From CAZOOK01 sp964581385 (GTDB lineage: Bacteria > Pseudomonadota > Gammaproteobacteria > Nevskiales > Nevskiaceae), in assembly GCA_964581385.1 (NCBI GenBank), contig CAZOOK010000023.1, positions 37,539-101,538 on the forward strand: a stretch of DNA of 64,000 nucleotides, in the 5' to 3' direction. The position numbers and the translations under genes were made by a program. Of this stretch, positions 1 through 8,125 are shown one piece after another. How positions within the stretch are numbered: the stretch's first letter is position 1; each line of letters starts with the position of its first letter. The notes beneath the pieces were generated by a model, which saw only the letters and a program-made list of their open reading frames with translations, had not been told where the DNA came from and made no database searches.

Positions 1-506
1 TGCACGAGGCGACGATTCTGCTAGCGCCGCGAATACTGATGGAACTGGCGATGCGCAGGCTCGAACACATCGCGCATGGAATCAATCGAATCGCGCACGG
101 GCCGCGTGTGGACGAGAAGCGCCGCGAGATCGTGATGCCGAGTCCCGATCTGCTTTATTCGCAATGTGTCTACGACTTGCGCGATGGGCCGCTGCGCATC
201 AGCGCGGAAGTTCCGCAGGGAACCTATTGGTCGCTGTCCGCTTATGACGAGCGCACGGATAATTTTTATGTGGTCAACGATCGTACTGCTGGCGGCAAGG
301 GGATCGCGCTGGTGCTCGCCGCCGAAGGGCAGACTGTATCCGCCGCGGCTGCCGGACTGCCGGTGGTGCGCTCGCCAAGCCGCCGCGGTGTGCTGCTGTT
401 TCGCACGCTGATCGACGGCGAGGCGCGGTTCGCAGAGGTCGATGCGGCACGCCGACATGCGGATTGCACGCCGCTCGAACTGACCGCTTCGCCATCTACT
501 CGATGA
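1..506 (+). CDS. DUF1254 domain protein, 3' part (start lies before the window)
   Basis: The reading frame is open from the first bases of the window (codons from base 3) to a TGA at 504-506, so the visible 167 or so codons are the C-terminal part of a longer gene. The stretch around PSPDLLYSQCVYDL, GTYWSLSAYD and DNFYVVNDR is the usual signature of the short DUF1254 proteins that are often encoded beside a DUF1214 partner; their function is not established. An internal ATG at 39 exists, but upstream residues (ATILLAPRILME) also fit the family, so I do not use it as the start. It converges on, and overlaps by 11 bases, the alpha-E gene on the other strand. Confidence 0.75.
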   Translation, partial: HEATILLAPRILMELAMRRLEHIAHGINRIAHGPRVDEKRREIVMPSPDLLYSQCVYDLRDGPLRISAEVPQGTYWSLSAYDERTDNFYVVNDRTAGGKGIALVLAAEGQTVSAAAAGLPVVRSPSRRGVLLFRTLIDGEARFAEVDAARRHADCTPLELTASPSTR

Positions 507-1425
507 AATAGGCCTCGGCCAGCGCCTTGTGCAGATCGCCGAGGCCGATCTGGATTTCGTCCATGACCTGCGGCAGCGCGCCGTCGGTCGCCAGCAACGC
601 TTCGAGGTTGGCATCGCGCACCAGCGCCCGCGTGCGCTCGATCGCGCGCTCGATGCCGCGATTGCCCGGCAGCTGCGGCACCATCTCCGCGACATCGGAG
701 AGACAAAACATCACGCTGCGCGGGAATTCGCGGTTCTGCAGTAGGAAGCGCAGCACGCGCGGACCGGTGACGCGCTCGCGCATGTGGCGGCGATACATCT
801 GGTACGCGGTCAACGAGCGCAGCACGCTCATCCACTGTATGTTCTGGAATGGTGTCAGGCTCGATTGGTCGCGCAGCAGCGGCACCGAGCGCACATCGAG
901 GATGCGCGTCGTCATGTCGGCCTGCTCGAGGCTGGCGCCGATGCGCATGAACAGATAGCCGACGTCGTGGCTCATCGTTGTCATCAGCACGCCATAGACG
1001 AGTAGTGTGCCGCTGATGACTTGGCCGAGAAAGTTGATGCGCTGGGCGCGACTGATGTCGGTTTCGCTGCGCTCGGTCACGAACAGGTGCAGGTCGTTGA
1101 GGCGCTCCCAGACTTCGCGCGGCACGGTGTCGCGCGATACGCGCAGGATTTCGCGCGCGCTGTTCAGCGACGATTTGATCGAACCCGGATTGCGTTCGTC
1201 GATGGTCAGGAAGCGGACGACGTTTTCCTCATTCGCCTGCTCGTGGAGTGACTTGAACAGCGTATCCGCGCCGACGATCTCGATTAGCGGTGCCCAGCCT
1301 AGTGTGACGCGGCGCGGCAGATCGAGCAGCAGGTTCGCGTTGACGTTGATCAGTCGCGCGGTGTTTTCGGCGCGTTGGACGTAGCGGCCGAACCAGTAGA
1401 GGTTTTCTGCGACGCGGGAAAGCAT
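496..1425 (-). CDS. Alpha-E domain protein (DUF403)
   Basis: A 309-residue, largely helical protein beginning MLSRVAENLYWFGRY, the standard opening of the alpha-E family. It ends with a conserved helix (MDEIQIGLGDLHKALAEAYF). Family members are encoded next to circularly permuted ATP-grasp enzymes, as here, and are predicted from genomics to take part in making or modifying a peptide; no reaction is proven. The frame stays open 51 codons further upstream, but that extension is translated intergenic repeat sequence, so ATG at 1425 is chosen. No purine-rich ribosome binding site precedes it; the bases before the ATG on the coding strand are pyrimidine-rich repeat units. It lies downstream of the ATP-grasp gene, likely in one transcript. 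Confidence 0.88.
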   Translation of the reverse strand: MLSRVAENLYWFGRYVQRAENTARLINVNANLLLDLPRRVTLGWAPLIEIVGADTLFKSLHEQANEENVVRFLTIDERNPGSIKSSLNSAREILRVSRDTVPREVWERLNDLHLFVTERSETDISRAQRINFLGQVISGTLLVYGVLMTTMSHDVGYLFMRIGASLEQADMTTRILDVRSVPLLRDQSSLTPFQNIQWMSVLRSLTAYQMYRRHMRERVTGPRVLRFLLQNREFPRSVMFCLSDVAEMVPQLPGNRGIERAIERTRALVRDANLEALLATDGALPQVMDEIQIGLGDLHKALAEAYFIE

Positions 1426-1430
1426 GTTTA

Positions 1431-1578
1431 GTGAAGGGTGAGAAGTGAGGGGTGAGGGGGAAAAGCGGAGCGCCGGAAATTCACATCTTCGAATAAGTGG
1501 TGCAGCCTTTTTGTTCTCCTGACAGGCGGCATCGCCGCCGACCTCACAGCGAGCGTGGCGAGCGACCTCACGCCTCAC
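1431..1578. repeat. Opposed heptamer repeat blocks between the ATP-grasp and alpha-E genes
   Basis: Positions 1431-1458 hold four 7-base units of the form GTGARRR (GTGAAGG, GTGAGAA, GTGAGGG, GTGAGGG). Positions 1565-1578 hold two units in the opposite orientation (ACCTCAC, GCCTCAC), which overlap the stop codon of the ATP-grasp gene. About 106 bases lie between the blocks. The left block ends 5 bases from the alpha-E start codon. The same architecture occurs between hisA and hisF in this window. Confidence 0.7.
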
Positions 1579-3082
1579 CTTCGGAGTCGACGATCCACGT
1601 ATCCTTGCTGCCTCCGCCCTGCGAGCTGTTGACGACCAGCGAACCTTTCACCAGCGCGACGCGCGTGAGTCCGCCGGTGGTGACGTAAGTGCTTTCGCCG
1701 CGCGACAGGATGAACGGGCGCAGATCGAGATGGCGTGGCTCGACCCCTTCGTCGGTGATTGTGGGACCAGTGGATAGCGACAGTGTAGGCTGGGCGATGT
1801 AGTTGCGCGGATTTTTCTGAATCAGCTCGCGGAAGCGCTCATGCTCAGCCTTGCTCGCGCGCGGGCCGATCAGCATGCCGTAGCCGCCGGATTCGTTGGC
1901 TGGCTTTACGACTAGCTTTTCAATGTTGGCGAGTACGTGCTTGCGTTGCTTGGTATCCATGCACAGATAGGTCGGCACATTCGGCAGGATCGGTTCCTCG
2001 CCGAGGTAATACTTGATCATCTGCGGCACGAAGGCGTAGACCGCCTTGTCGTCGGCGACGCCAGCGCCCGGCGCGTTGGCGAGCGCGACATTGCCGCGAA
2101 TCCATGCGCGCATCACGCCTTTGACGCCGAGAATCGAGTCGGGCCGGAATGCTTCCGGGTCGATGAACAGATCGTCGATGCGGCGATAGATCACATCGAC
2201 GCGCTTGGGCCCATAGATCGTGCGCATATAGACGCAGTCGTCGTTGTCGACGAACAGATCGGTGCCTTCGACCAGCTCGATGCCCATCTGTTGCGCGAGA
2301 TAAGCGTGCTCGAAATACGCGGAATTGAAGATGCCGGGCGTGAGCAGCACCATCGTCGGCGTCTCGCCGGGACGTGGAGATAGCGAGGCGAGCGTGTCGT
2401 AAAGCTGCGCCGGGTAATCGTCCACCGGCAGGATCGTCGCTGTCTCGAACAATTCCGGCCACACACGTTTGATGACGGCGCGGTTTTCGAGCATGTAGGA
2501 CACGCCGGACGGTACGCGCAGGTTGTCTTCCAGCACGTACATGGTGCCGTCGCGGTCACGCACCAGATCGCTGCCGCAGATGTGCGCCCAGACGCCGTGC
2601 TTGGGGGTGACGCCGACACACTGCTTGCGGAAATTCACCGATTCGGCGAGCAGCTCCGCGGGGAAGATCTTGTCGCGGATGATCTTCTGCTCGCCGTACA
2701 GATCCTGGATGAAGTGGTTGAGCGCATTGACTCTTTGCTTGAGTCCGCGCTCGGTGCGCTCCCATTCCGTGCGCGGAATGACCCGCGGCAGGATGTCAAA
2801 CGGCCACGCGCGATCGAGCGTCTTGCCTTCCGAATAGACCGTGAAGGTGATGCCCATGACCTTGATCGCCAGATCGGCCGCGAGGCGGCGGTCGGCCAGA
2901 TCCTTGGCGCTGAGCCCCTGAAGGTAATTGAACAACTGGCGCGCAGCGGGGCGCGGCTCGCTGGCCGCAACGAAAGTCTCGTCGTAAACGTCCCCGCAAC
3001 GATATTCCCGCCAATCCAAGCGCATGCGAGTGTCCGGCTCCTGATTGCGGGCGATTATCGTCTGCTCGTTCTGGCTTTGCAT
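1568..3082 (-). CDS. Circularly permuted type 2 ATP-grasp protein
   Basis: A 504-residue protein of the circularly permuted ATP-grasp family (formerly DUF404/DUF407). Recognisable blocks are GVWAHICGSDLVRDRDG and YVLEDNLRVPSGVSYMLENR in the middle, YRRIDDLFIDPE, and near the C-terminus KPANESGGYGM and QPTLSLSTGP. ATP-grasp enzymes join a carboxylate to an amine or thiol through an acyl phosphate; the substrate here is unknown. The alpha-E gene follows on the same strand. Neither a transglutaminase nor a proteasome-like protease, frequent partners elsewhere, is seen in this window. Start: ATG at 3082 gives the longest frame. ATG at 3025 (MRLDWREYRC), with AGGAG about 12 bases upstream, is a serious alternative. 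Confidence 0.87.
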   Translation of the reverse strand: MQSQNEQTIIARNQEPDTRMRLDWREYRCGDVYDETFVAASEPRPAARQLFNYLQGLSAKDLADRRLAADLAIKVMGITFTVYSEGKTLDRAWPFDILPRVIPRTEWERTERGLKQRVNALNHFIQDLYGEQKIIRDKIFPAELLAESVNFRKQCVGVTPKHGVWAHICGSDLVRDRDGTMYVLEDNLRVPSGVSYMLENRAVIKRVWPELFETATILPVDDYPAQLYDTLASLSPRPGETPTMVLLTPGIFNSAYFEHAYLAQQMGIELVEGTDLFVDNDDCVYMRTIYGPKRVDVIYRRIDDLFIDPEAFRPDSILGVKGVMRAWIRGNVALANAPGAGVADDKAVYAFVPQMIKYYLGEEPILPNVPTYLCMDTKQRKHVLANIEKLVVKPANESGGYGMLIGPRASKAEHERFRELIQKNPRNYIAQPTLSLSTGPTITDEGVEPRHLDLRPFILSRGESTYVTTGGLTRVALVKGSLVVNSSQGGGSKDTWIVDSEGEA

Positions 3083-3195
3083 TGATCTCAGGGGCGGGGC
3101 TCACTAACCTAGCGGGATTCTTCGCAAAACTCAGGCCATCCGGCGGTAATGAACGCCGGCAACGAAGACCAGCAACATCGGTAACATATAGCCCC

Positions 3196-3960
3196 GTGCC
3201 CGCCCCGACCCGTACTCGTAAAATCGCCGCCGAACTCAAAGGCCGCATGCTGTCCGTCACGCGCCTGCGCGTGCTGGAACCTGATCTCGACGGCATCGGC
3301 GGCCAGATCGATGCGCTGGCCGTGCAGATTCCGCAGGCAGTGAAGGGCATGGCGGTCGTCATTGAATCCGACATCGAAGTCGATCTGCCCGCGTTGCTGA
3401 AGCGCCTGCGGCAGGTGGGCATGCAGCCGCTCGGAGTCATCGATGGCGCGCTCAATGCCGCCGCGCAGGACTGCGGACTGCCGGTGTTGTCCAAGGAAGT
3501 CGGCCGCACCAGCGCGCCGCGCGATATGCCTGCTGCGACGGCGGAGCCCGAATCCGAGCCGGCGCCCCCGAAAGCCGCTGCGGCGCCGCCACCGGAACCC
3601 GCCGCGGCAGCGGGTGTCACTAAACGGCGGGCGGCACGCATCATCAGCGAGCCGGTGCGTTCGGGTCAGCAGATTTACGCCGAAGGCGGCGACCTGATCG
3701 TCTTGAATACCGTCAGCCCCGGCGCGGAAGTAATTGCCGATGGCTGTATCCACATCTACGGCAAGCTCGGCGGTCGCGCGATCGCGGGCGCACGCGGCGA
3801 CGAAACCGCGCGTATCTTTTGTCGCAAGCTGGAAGCTGAGCTGCTGGCCATCGCCGGCTTTTATATGGTCGCAGAACAGCTCAAGGACGCGCCGCGCGGG
3901 CAGCCGGCGCAAGTATGTTTAGAAAACGGACGGCTCAAGATCGAGCCGCACACCGTGTAA
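3196..3960 (+). CDS. minC: Septum site-determining protein MinC
   Basis: Inhibitor of FtsZ assembly that, with MinD and MinE, keeps the division ring at mid-cell. The N-terminal domain (ELKGRMLSVTRLRVLEPDLDGI onward, read in parts) is followed by a Pro/Ala-rich linker around residues 110-145. The C-terminal beta-helix domain contains SGQQIYAEGGDLIV, GAEVIADGCIHIYGKL and GRAIAGARGD, the surface known to bind MinD. GTG at 3196 gives 254 residues, close to the usual length. An in-frame ATG at 3082 would add 38 residues with no family resemblance. First gene of minCDE. Confidence 0.92.
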   Translation: MPAPTRTRKIAAELKGRMLSVTRLRVLEPDLDGIGGQIDALAVQIPQAVKGMAVVIESDIEVDLPALLKRLRQVGMQPLGVIDGALNAAAQDCGLPVLSKEVGRTSAPRDMPAATAEPESEPAPPKAAAAPPPEPAAAAGVTKRRAARIISEPVRSGQQIYAEGGDLIVLNTVSPGAEVIADGCIHIYGKLGGRAIAGARGDETARIFCRKLEAELLAIAGFYMVAEQLKDAPRGQPAQVCLENGRLKIEPHTV

Positions 3961-3982
3961 CCGCTCAGTATTGGGGAAGACC

Positions 3983-4792
3983 TTGGCAAAGATCATCGTT
4001 GTGACATCCGGAAAGGGCGGCGTCGGCAAAACGACGACCAGTGCTTCATTTGCCTCCGGGCTGGCCATGCGCGGGCATAAGACCGCGGTCATCGATTTCG
4101 ATGTCGGCTTACGCAATCTCGACCTCATCATGGGTTGCGAACGCCGCGTCGTGTTCGACTTCATTAACGTCATCAACGGCGAAGCGACGTTGAAACAGGC
4201 GCTGATCAAGGACAAGCACATCGACAAGCTGTACATCCTCGCGGCCAGTCAGACGCGCGATAAGGACGCGCTGTCGGAGGAAGGTGTCGAGCGCGTGCTC
4301 AAGGAGCTGTCGAAGGACTTCGAATACATCATCTGCGATTCGCCGGCCGGTATCGAGAAGGGTGCCTTCCTGGCGATGTACTTCGCCGACGAGGCACTGG
4401 TCGTCACCAACCCAGAAGTGTCATCGGTGCGCGATTCCGACCGCGTGCTGGGCATCCTCTCGAGTAAGTCGTACCGGGCGGAAAAGGGTGAAGGCAAGGT
4501 CAAGGAACATCTTGTTCTTACGCGCTACAACGCGACGCGCGTGGCTAAGGGTGAAATGCTTTCGATCGATGACGTCAAGGACATCCTGGCAATCCCGCTG
4601 CTCGGCGTGATTCCCGAATCGCCGACCGTGCTGACCAGCTCCAACAGTGGTGTACCGGTGATCCAAGACAAGGAAAGTGAGGCCGGCCAGGCGTATCACG
4701 ATCTGGTTGCCCGATTCCTTGGCGACGAAAAGCCGCATCGCTTTATTACCGAGCAGAAGAAGGGCTTGCTCAGCAAGCTGTTCGGAGGCTGA
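3983..4792 (+). CDS. minD: Septum site-determining ATPase MinD
   Basis: ParA/MinD family ATPase that recruits MinC to the membrane and oscillates with MinE. The deviant Walker A motif SGKGGVGKTTTSAS sits at residues 10-23. Switch residues follow (IDFDVGLRNLDL), with the DSPAGIE block near residue 115. The C-terminus, KGLLSKLFGG, is the short amphipathic membrane-targeting helix. TTG at 3983 gives the canonical opening MAKIIVVTSG and is preceded by GGGGAAG. A TTG at 3971 would add four residues. The 269-residue length matches the Escherichia coli protein. It ends one base before the minE start codon. Confidence 0.96.
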   Translation: MAKIIVVTSGKGGVGKTTTSASFASGLAMRGHKTAVIDFDVGLRNLDLIMGCERRVVFDFINVINGEATLKQALIKDKHIDKLYILAASQTRDKDALSEEGVERVLKELSKDFEYIICDSPAGIEKGAFLAMYFADEALVVTNPEVSSVRDSDRVLGILSSKSYRAEKGEGKVKEHLVLTRYNATRVAKGEMLSIDDVKDILAIPLLGVIPESPTVLTSSNSGVPVIQDKESEAGQAYHDLVARFLGDEKPHRFITEQKKGLLSKLFGG

Positions 4793-4793
4793 T

Positions 4794-5054
4794 ATGGATT
4801 GGTTGAAAGTTTTCCGCGCCGACAAGAAGAACACTGCTCAGACCGCGAAGGAGCGGCTGATGATCGCCGTCGCGCACCAACGTGCCGGCACCGAACACGG
4901 GCCGATGTATCTGCCGAGGATGCGCGAGGAACTGCTCGCCGTCGTCCGCAAGTATGTGCAAGTGCCGGACAATGCCGTGCAGTTCAACGTGCAGCGAGAG
5001 GATGGGCTCGAGGTATTGGAGATGAACATCACGCTGCCGGAGGCGGTGAGTTAG
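4794..5054 (+). CDS. minE: Cell division topological specificity factor MinE
   Basis: An 86-residue protein beginning MDWLKVF, the membrane-contacting N-terminus. The anti-MinCD helix region is KERLMIAVAHQRA, and a C-terminal dimerisation domain follows (PRMREELLAVVRKYV). It stimulates MinD ATPase activity and drives pole-to-pole oscillation. A GGAGG stretch inside the end of minD serves as ribosome binding site, and the genes are spaced by one base, which suggests translational coupling. Confidence 0.95.
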   Translation: MDWLKVFRADKKNTAQTAKERLMIAVAHQRAGTEHGPMYLPRMREELLAVVRKYVQVPDNAVQFNVQREDGLEVLEMNITLPEAVS

Positions 5055-5085
5055 TAGTATCGGCGGCGTCGCCCCTGGGCGCGGT

Positions 5086-5982
5086 TCAGGATTCGAGGTG
5101 GCGCCGCATGAACTCGGCCGCTTCCGTCACGGCATCCTCGCCGGCCTGGAATATCGGCCAGTAGAGATGCCAGACGTGGAACATGTCTTTCCACACGTTC
5201 AACTGCGACGGCGTACCTGCCGCCAGTAGCTTTTCGTGCATCGCCTGATTGTCCGACAGAAACACTTCGTCCCCGCCGACCTGGATCAGCGTCGGCGGCA
5301 GCTTGCGGAGATCGCCGAACAGCGGTGAGACGGTGGGTAGCCGCTGCTGCTCTTCGCGTGCGTACTGCGCGGAATACAGATCCACGGCCGCCTGCGAAAC
5401 AATTAAGTCCTTCTCGGCGAGCGTTTTATAGCTGGCGCCATCGTTCAGCAGGTTGACCCAGGGGCTGATCGTCGCCATGCAAGCGGGCATCGGCAAACCC
5501 TGGTCTCTGGCGCTCATCAGCATCGCGAACGCGAGCCCTCCGCCGGCGGAATCGCCGGCTACCGCCAGGCGTTGCGGCGTCTGCCCCAGGTTGAGAAGCG
5601 CACGGTACGCCGCGAACGCATCGTCCAGTGCAGCGGGATAGGGATGCTCCGGTGCCAGCCGGTAATCGACTATCAGGGCACGTCCCTGAATCTGCTGTGC
5701 CAACAGAGCGACTAGATGCCGATAGGCTTTCGGCGAGCCGATCGCATAGCCGCCGCCATGCAGGTAAAGCAGCGTGGGTCCGTCTGCGTGCGCGACCACC
5801 CACTCAGCGGGAACGCCGCCGATCTCGGTCGCTTCGATCCGGACGCCGGCGGGGACTCTGAATTTGTCGCCGAAGCGATCGATCGTTCCGCGCATCATCG
5901 CCAGCGGAACGGTGGTTGCGGAAGGAAGACACGCCAGCATCTCGCGTATCTGATTGAGTTCTACTTTTGCCATCGTCTCCAT
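5086..5982 (-). CDS. Alpha/beta hydrolase of the hormone-sensitive lipase family
   Basis: A 298-residue carboxylesterase-like enzyme. It has the oxyanion motif HGGGYAIGS near residue 74, the nucleophile elbow GDSAGGG near residue 144, an acid-containing VGGDEVFLSDN and the catalytic histidine region MFHVWHLY. These are the marks of the HSL/type IV esterase family, which cleaves ester bonds of small acyl substrates or lipids. No signal peptide is visible, so it is likely cytoplasmic. The natural substrate cannot be told. It converges with minE from the opposite strand, so it is not part of the min operon. Confidence 0.88.
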   Translation of the reverse strand: METMAKVELNQIREMLACLPSATTVPLAMMRGTIDRFGDKFRVPAGVRIEATEIGGVPAEWVVAHADGPTLLYLHGGGYAIGSPKAYRHLVALLAQQIQGRALIVDYRLAPEHPYPAALDDAFAAYRALLNLGQTPQRLAVAGDSAGGGLAFAMLMSARDQGLPMPACMATISPWVNLLNDGASYKTLAEKDLIVSQAAVDLYSAQYAREEQQRLPTVSPLFGDLRKLPPTLIQVGGDEVFLSDNQAMHEKLLAAGTPSQLNVWKDMFHVWHLYWPIFQAGEDAVTEAAEFMRRHLES

Positions 5983-6863
5983 CCATCTGTTATTGAGTAT
6001 TGGCAGCCGGAATATCGGTTCGATACCGACATCTATATCCGCAAGCTTACATGCTCGTGCAGCACTTTAAGGCCGCGAGCCCAAATGAAAGCCATCGCCG
6101 GACCGGTGGGATCAAATCCTCAGCAAATTGGAGGAGGACAATTTTGGCGCGTTAAGTTATCCAGTGGGGAATCGGCAGCGGGGAACGATTCACTCTGGGC
6201 GAGATACAGGGCAATCCGGAATTCCAATTGACCAAGCGCAAGGTCTGTGGCGCGGACGAAATCGGAACGGATGGCGGCCTCACGGTACGGCTTATTCCGC
6301 ACTGAAATGGTCGCTTCCGACGGCCTCAGCGCAGCACCCCGCAGGAAACCGGTTACGTTCTCTACGCCTCAAACGAGGGCCGGCTACGGGCAGATCGTAT
6401 CGCTGTTGAAGCCCGGTATGGAGGGGAGGTCGTCTCCGCCCGATATCTATTCGCGGTTCCACGGTCCGGCCTCTACGGCAAGCTCCAGCAGACTGCAGTC
6501 AGTGGAGACCGTTCGTTTCACGGCTCCGAAATCAACCCGGCGTTCGTGTTGGCGATCTCCGAGGCATCGGTCCCGCAACACTCTATATGCCCTCCGCTGG
6601 AGGTGCTTATGCACTTGGCGCAATTCTCAATATCGACGGCGGTCTGCAGGACACCAATCGGCCGTTCTGACTTCCGCGTGTACGGGGTCGCGCATGCTCC
6701 AGTGCATCCCTAATCGAGGGGCAATTCCCACCCATTGGCTTCTTCCAGGGAACGGCGGCGCGATGCCCTCCGCTGATATTTTCTCTAATAGAGCTACAAT
6801 AATTTCTCCATTCACGCCATAATGAACGCTTGTCCACCCATTCGTAGAGGTTTTTCAAACGAC
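5983..6863. other. Gene-poor stretch, possibly decayed coding DNA
   Basis: About 880 bases with no ORF I can assign. Short open segments in different frames read somewhat like protein, for example GERFTLGEIQGNPEFQLTKR ending at a TGA near 6303, and a segment from 6351 to 6713 containing GGEVVSARYLFAVPRSGLYG. None starts with a convincing start codon and ribosome binding site. The pattern fits an old gene broken by frameshifts, but I recognise no family. The end of the stretch must carry the promoter of the winged-helix gene. Confidence 0.4.
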
Positions 6864-7382
6864 ATGCCCATCAAGAAAGCCCCAGGCAAACCCGCCACCG
6901 CAAGGAAAGCTCCCGCCAACCGTCAGCCGCAAGGTAGCGTCAGACCGCGCATCCTTGAACTGTTAGCGGCGGGTCCAATAACCCGCGGCGAACTCCTGAA
7001 GCGCGGCAAGTTCTCTCAGGCCTCTCTGTACCTGCATCTGAAAGCGCTGCGTAAAGCGGGCACCGTTATTCCAAATGCGGATAATCGCAAGCTGATGCTG
7101 GCCAAGAACAAGGGAGCGATCGAGGAAGTTTCTGTTTCCGAAGTCGTCGAATCTCCGCGCGCTTCGAAAGCCTCCGCCTCGACATCTTCGGCACTGGTTC
7201 CCGCAACTACCGCGCGCGCGCTGCACGAAGCGCTCGACTCGGTGCTTTCCAGACTGTCGCCGATCGCACGGCCGACGGAAAAGCTGCTGGTTCTGGAGCA
7301 ACTGGCAAGCACGACACCGGGACCGGTCTCGGAAGTGCTGCAACTTCTGATCGACGACGTACGCCGGCTGTCAGCGCTCTAG
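6864..7382 (+). CDS. Winged-helix DNA-binding protein
   Basis: A 172-residue protein. A basic, Ala/Lys/Pro-rich N-terminus (about 30 residues) precedes a winged-helix fold: RPRILELLAAGPITRGEL, then a recognition-helix-like SQASLYLHLKALRKAG and a wing ending RKLMLAKN. The second half (from about residue 90) is a Ser/Ala-rich linker and a helical segment with RALHEALDSVLSRLSPI. The layout suggests a small transcription regulator or nucleoid-associated protein with a C-terminal oligomerisation part. The target is unknown. ATG at 6864 is preferred over ATG at 6822, but neither has a clear ribosome binding site. A strong terminator follows the stop codon. Confidence 0.65.
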   Translation: MPIKKAPGKPATARKAPANRQPQGSVRPRILELLAAGPITRGELLKRGKFSQASLYLHLKALRKAGTVIPNADNRKLMLAKNKGAIEEVSVSEVVESPRASKASASTSSALVPATTARALHEALDSVLSRLSPIARPTEKLLVLEQLASTTPGPVSEVLQLLIDDVRRLSAL

Positions 7383-7390
7383 CACCCCGC

Positions 7391-7430
7391 AAAAAGAACG
7401 CCGGATTCGTCCGGCGTTCTTTTTGTTTTT
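7391..7430 (+). terminator. Rho-independent terminator
   Basis: A perfect 15-bp stem (AAAAAGAACGCCGGA with its complement), a TTCG tetraloop and a following T-rich tract, starting 8 bases after the stop of the winged-helix gene. The A-rich 5' arm means it could also act on the other strand. Confidence 0.93.
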
Positions 7431-7635
7431 CGGAATTGATGAAGGTTTCGCGGTGCCGGCGTGACGGATATACGCCCGATCAATCCGGCCGCCGACGGTG
7501 GCCACAATCATTGCTTTCTCTATCACGAGGTCCGCGAACTCAGCGCGCGGCTCTGAGTGAAGGCAGGATGTGCTGCGGGAAAGCTATCCATTCTATTGCC
7601 GCCGTCAGCATTAGCGGCACACTGGAGCGCAGCTG

Positions 7636-8115
7636 ATGTGGACGATGTCGGTTCCGTGGTGGGAATTGGTGCTGCGTGGACTCATCGTCTACGTGTTTCT
7701 GCTGATCCTGCTACGTGTCACCGGCAAGCGGCAGGTCGGGCAGCTCGCACCCTTCGATCTGGTGCTGCTGCTGGTGCTATCGAACGCGGTGCAGAACGCG
7801 ATGAACGCCGGCGACAATTCGCTGGTCGGCGGACTGATATCAGCGGTGACGCTGGTTGCGATCAATTACTTGATCAGCGTGGCGACATTCCGCAGCAAGA
7901 AGCTGGAAGCAATCGTCGAGGGTCGTCCGCAGGTGCTGATCCACAACGGCCGCCTGTTTGAAGACGTGCTGCGGAGCGCTCAGCTGACTCAGCATGAGCT
8001 GCACGCCGCACTGCGCCAGGGCGGCTGCAGCTGCGTCGACGAGGTACAAACCGCGGTCCTCGAAAACAACGGCTCGATCAGCGTGATCCGCCGCAATTCC
8101 AATAGCGGCAAATAA
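7636..8115 (+). CDS. DUF421 (YetF-like) membrane protein
   Basis: A 159-residue protein. Two or three hydrophobic segments lie in the first 75 residues (LVLRGLIVYVFLLILLRVTG and FDLVLLLVLSNAVQNAM), followed by a soluble part with VEGRPQVLIHNGRLFEDVLRS. This is the layout of the DUF421/YetF family. The family is widespread and poorly characterised; members have been linked to the cell envelope and stress. The gene stands alone between a terminator and a convergent anti-sigma factor gene. Confidence 0.85.
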   Translation: MWTMSVPWWELVLRGLIVYVFLLILLRVTGKRQVGQLAPFDLVLLLVLSNAVQNAMNAGDNSLVGGLISAVTLVAINYLISVATFRSKKLEAIVEGRPQVLIHNGRLFEDVLRSAQLTQHELHAALRQGGCSCVDEVQTAVLENNGSISVIRRNSNSGK

Positions 8116-8125
8116 CCCGCAGCCG

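Noticed and set aside
1431..1458. A CRISPR array made of short direct repeats
   Set aside because: The units are 7 bases long, degenerate and directly joined without spacers, so this is a minisatellite, not a CRISPR array. The same holds for the repeats at 23.4 kb and 31.0 kb.
1426..1578. N-terminal extension of the alpha-E protein by 51 codons
   Set aside because: The extension translates intergenic heptamer repeats; the family begins at MLSRVAENLYWF.
3082..3195. A longer MinC start at ATG 3082
   Set aside because: The extra 38 residues do not resemble MinC and overlap the 5' end of the divergent ATP-grasp gene; GTG 3196 gives a normal length.
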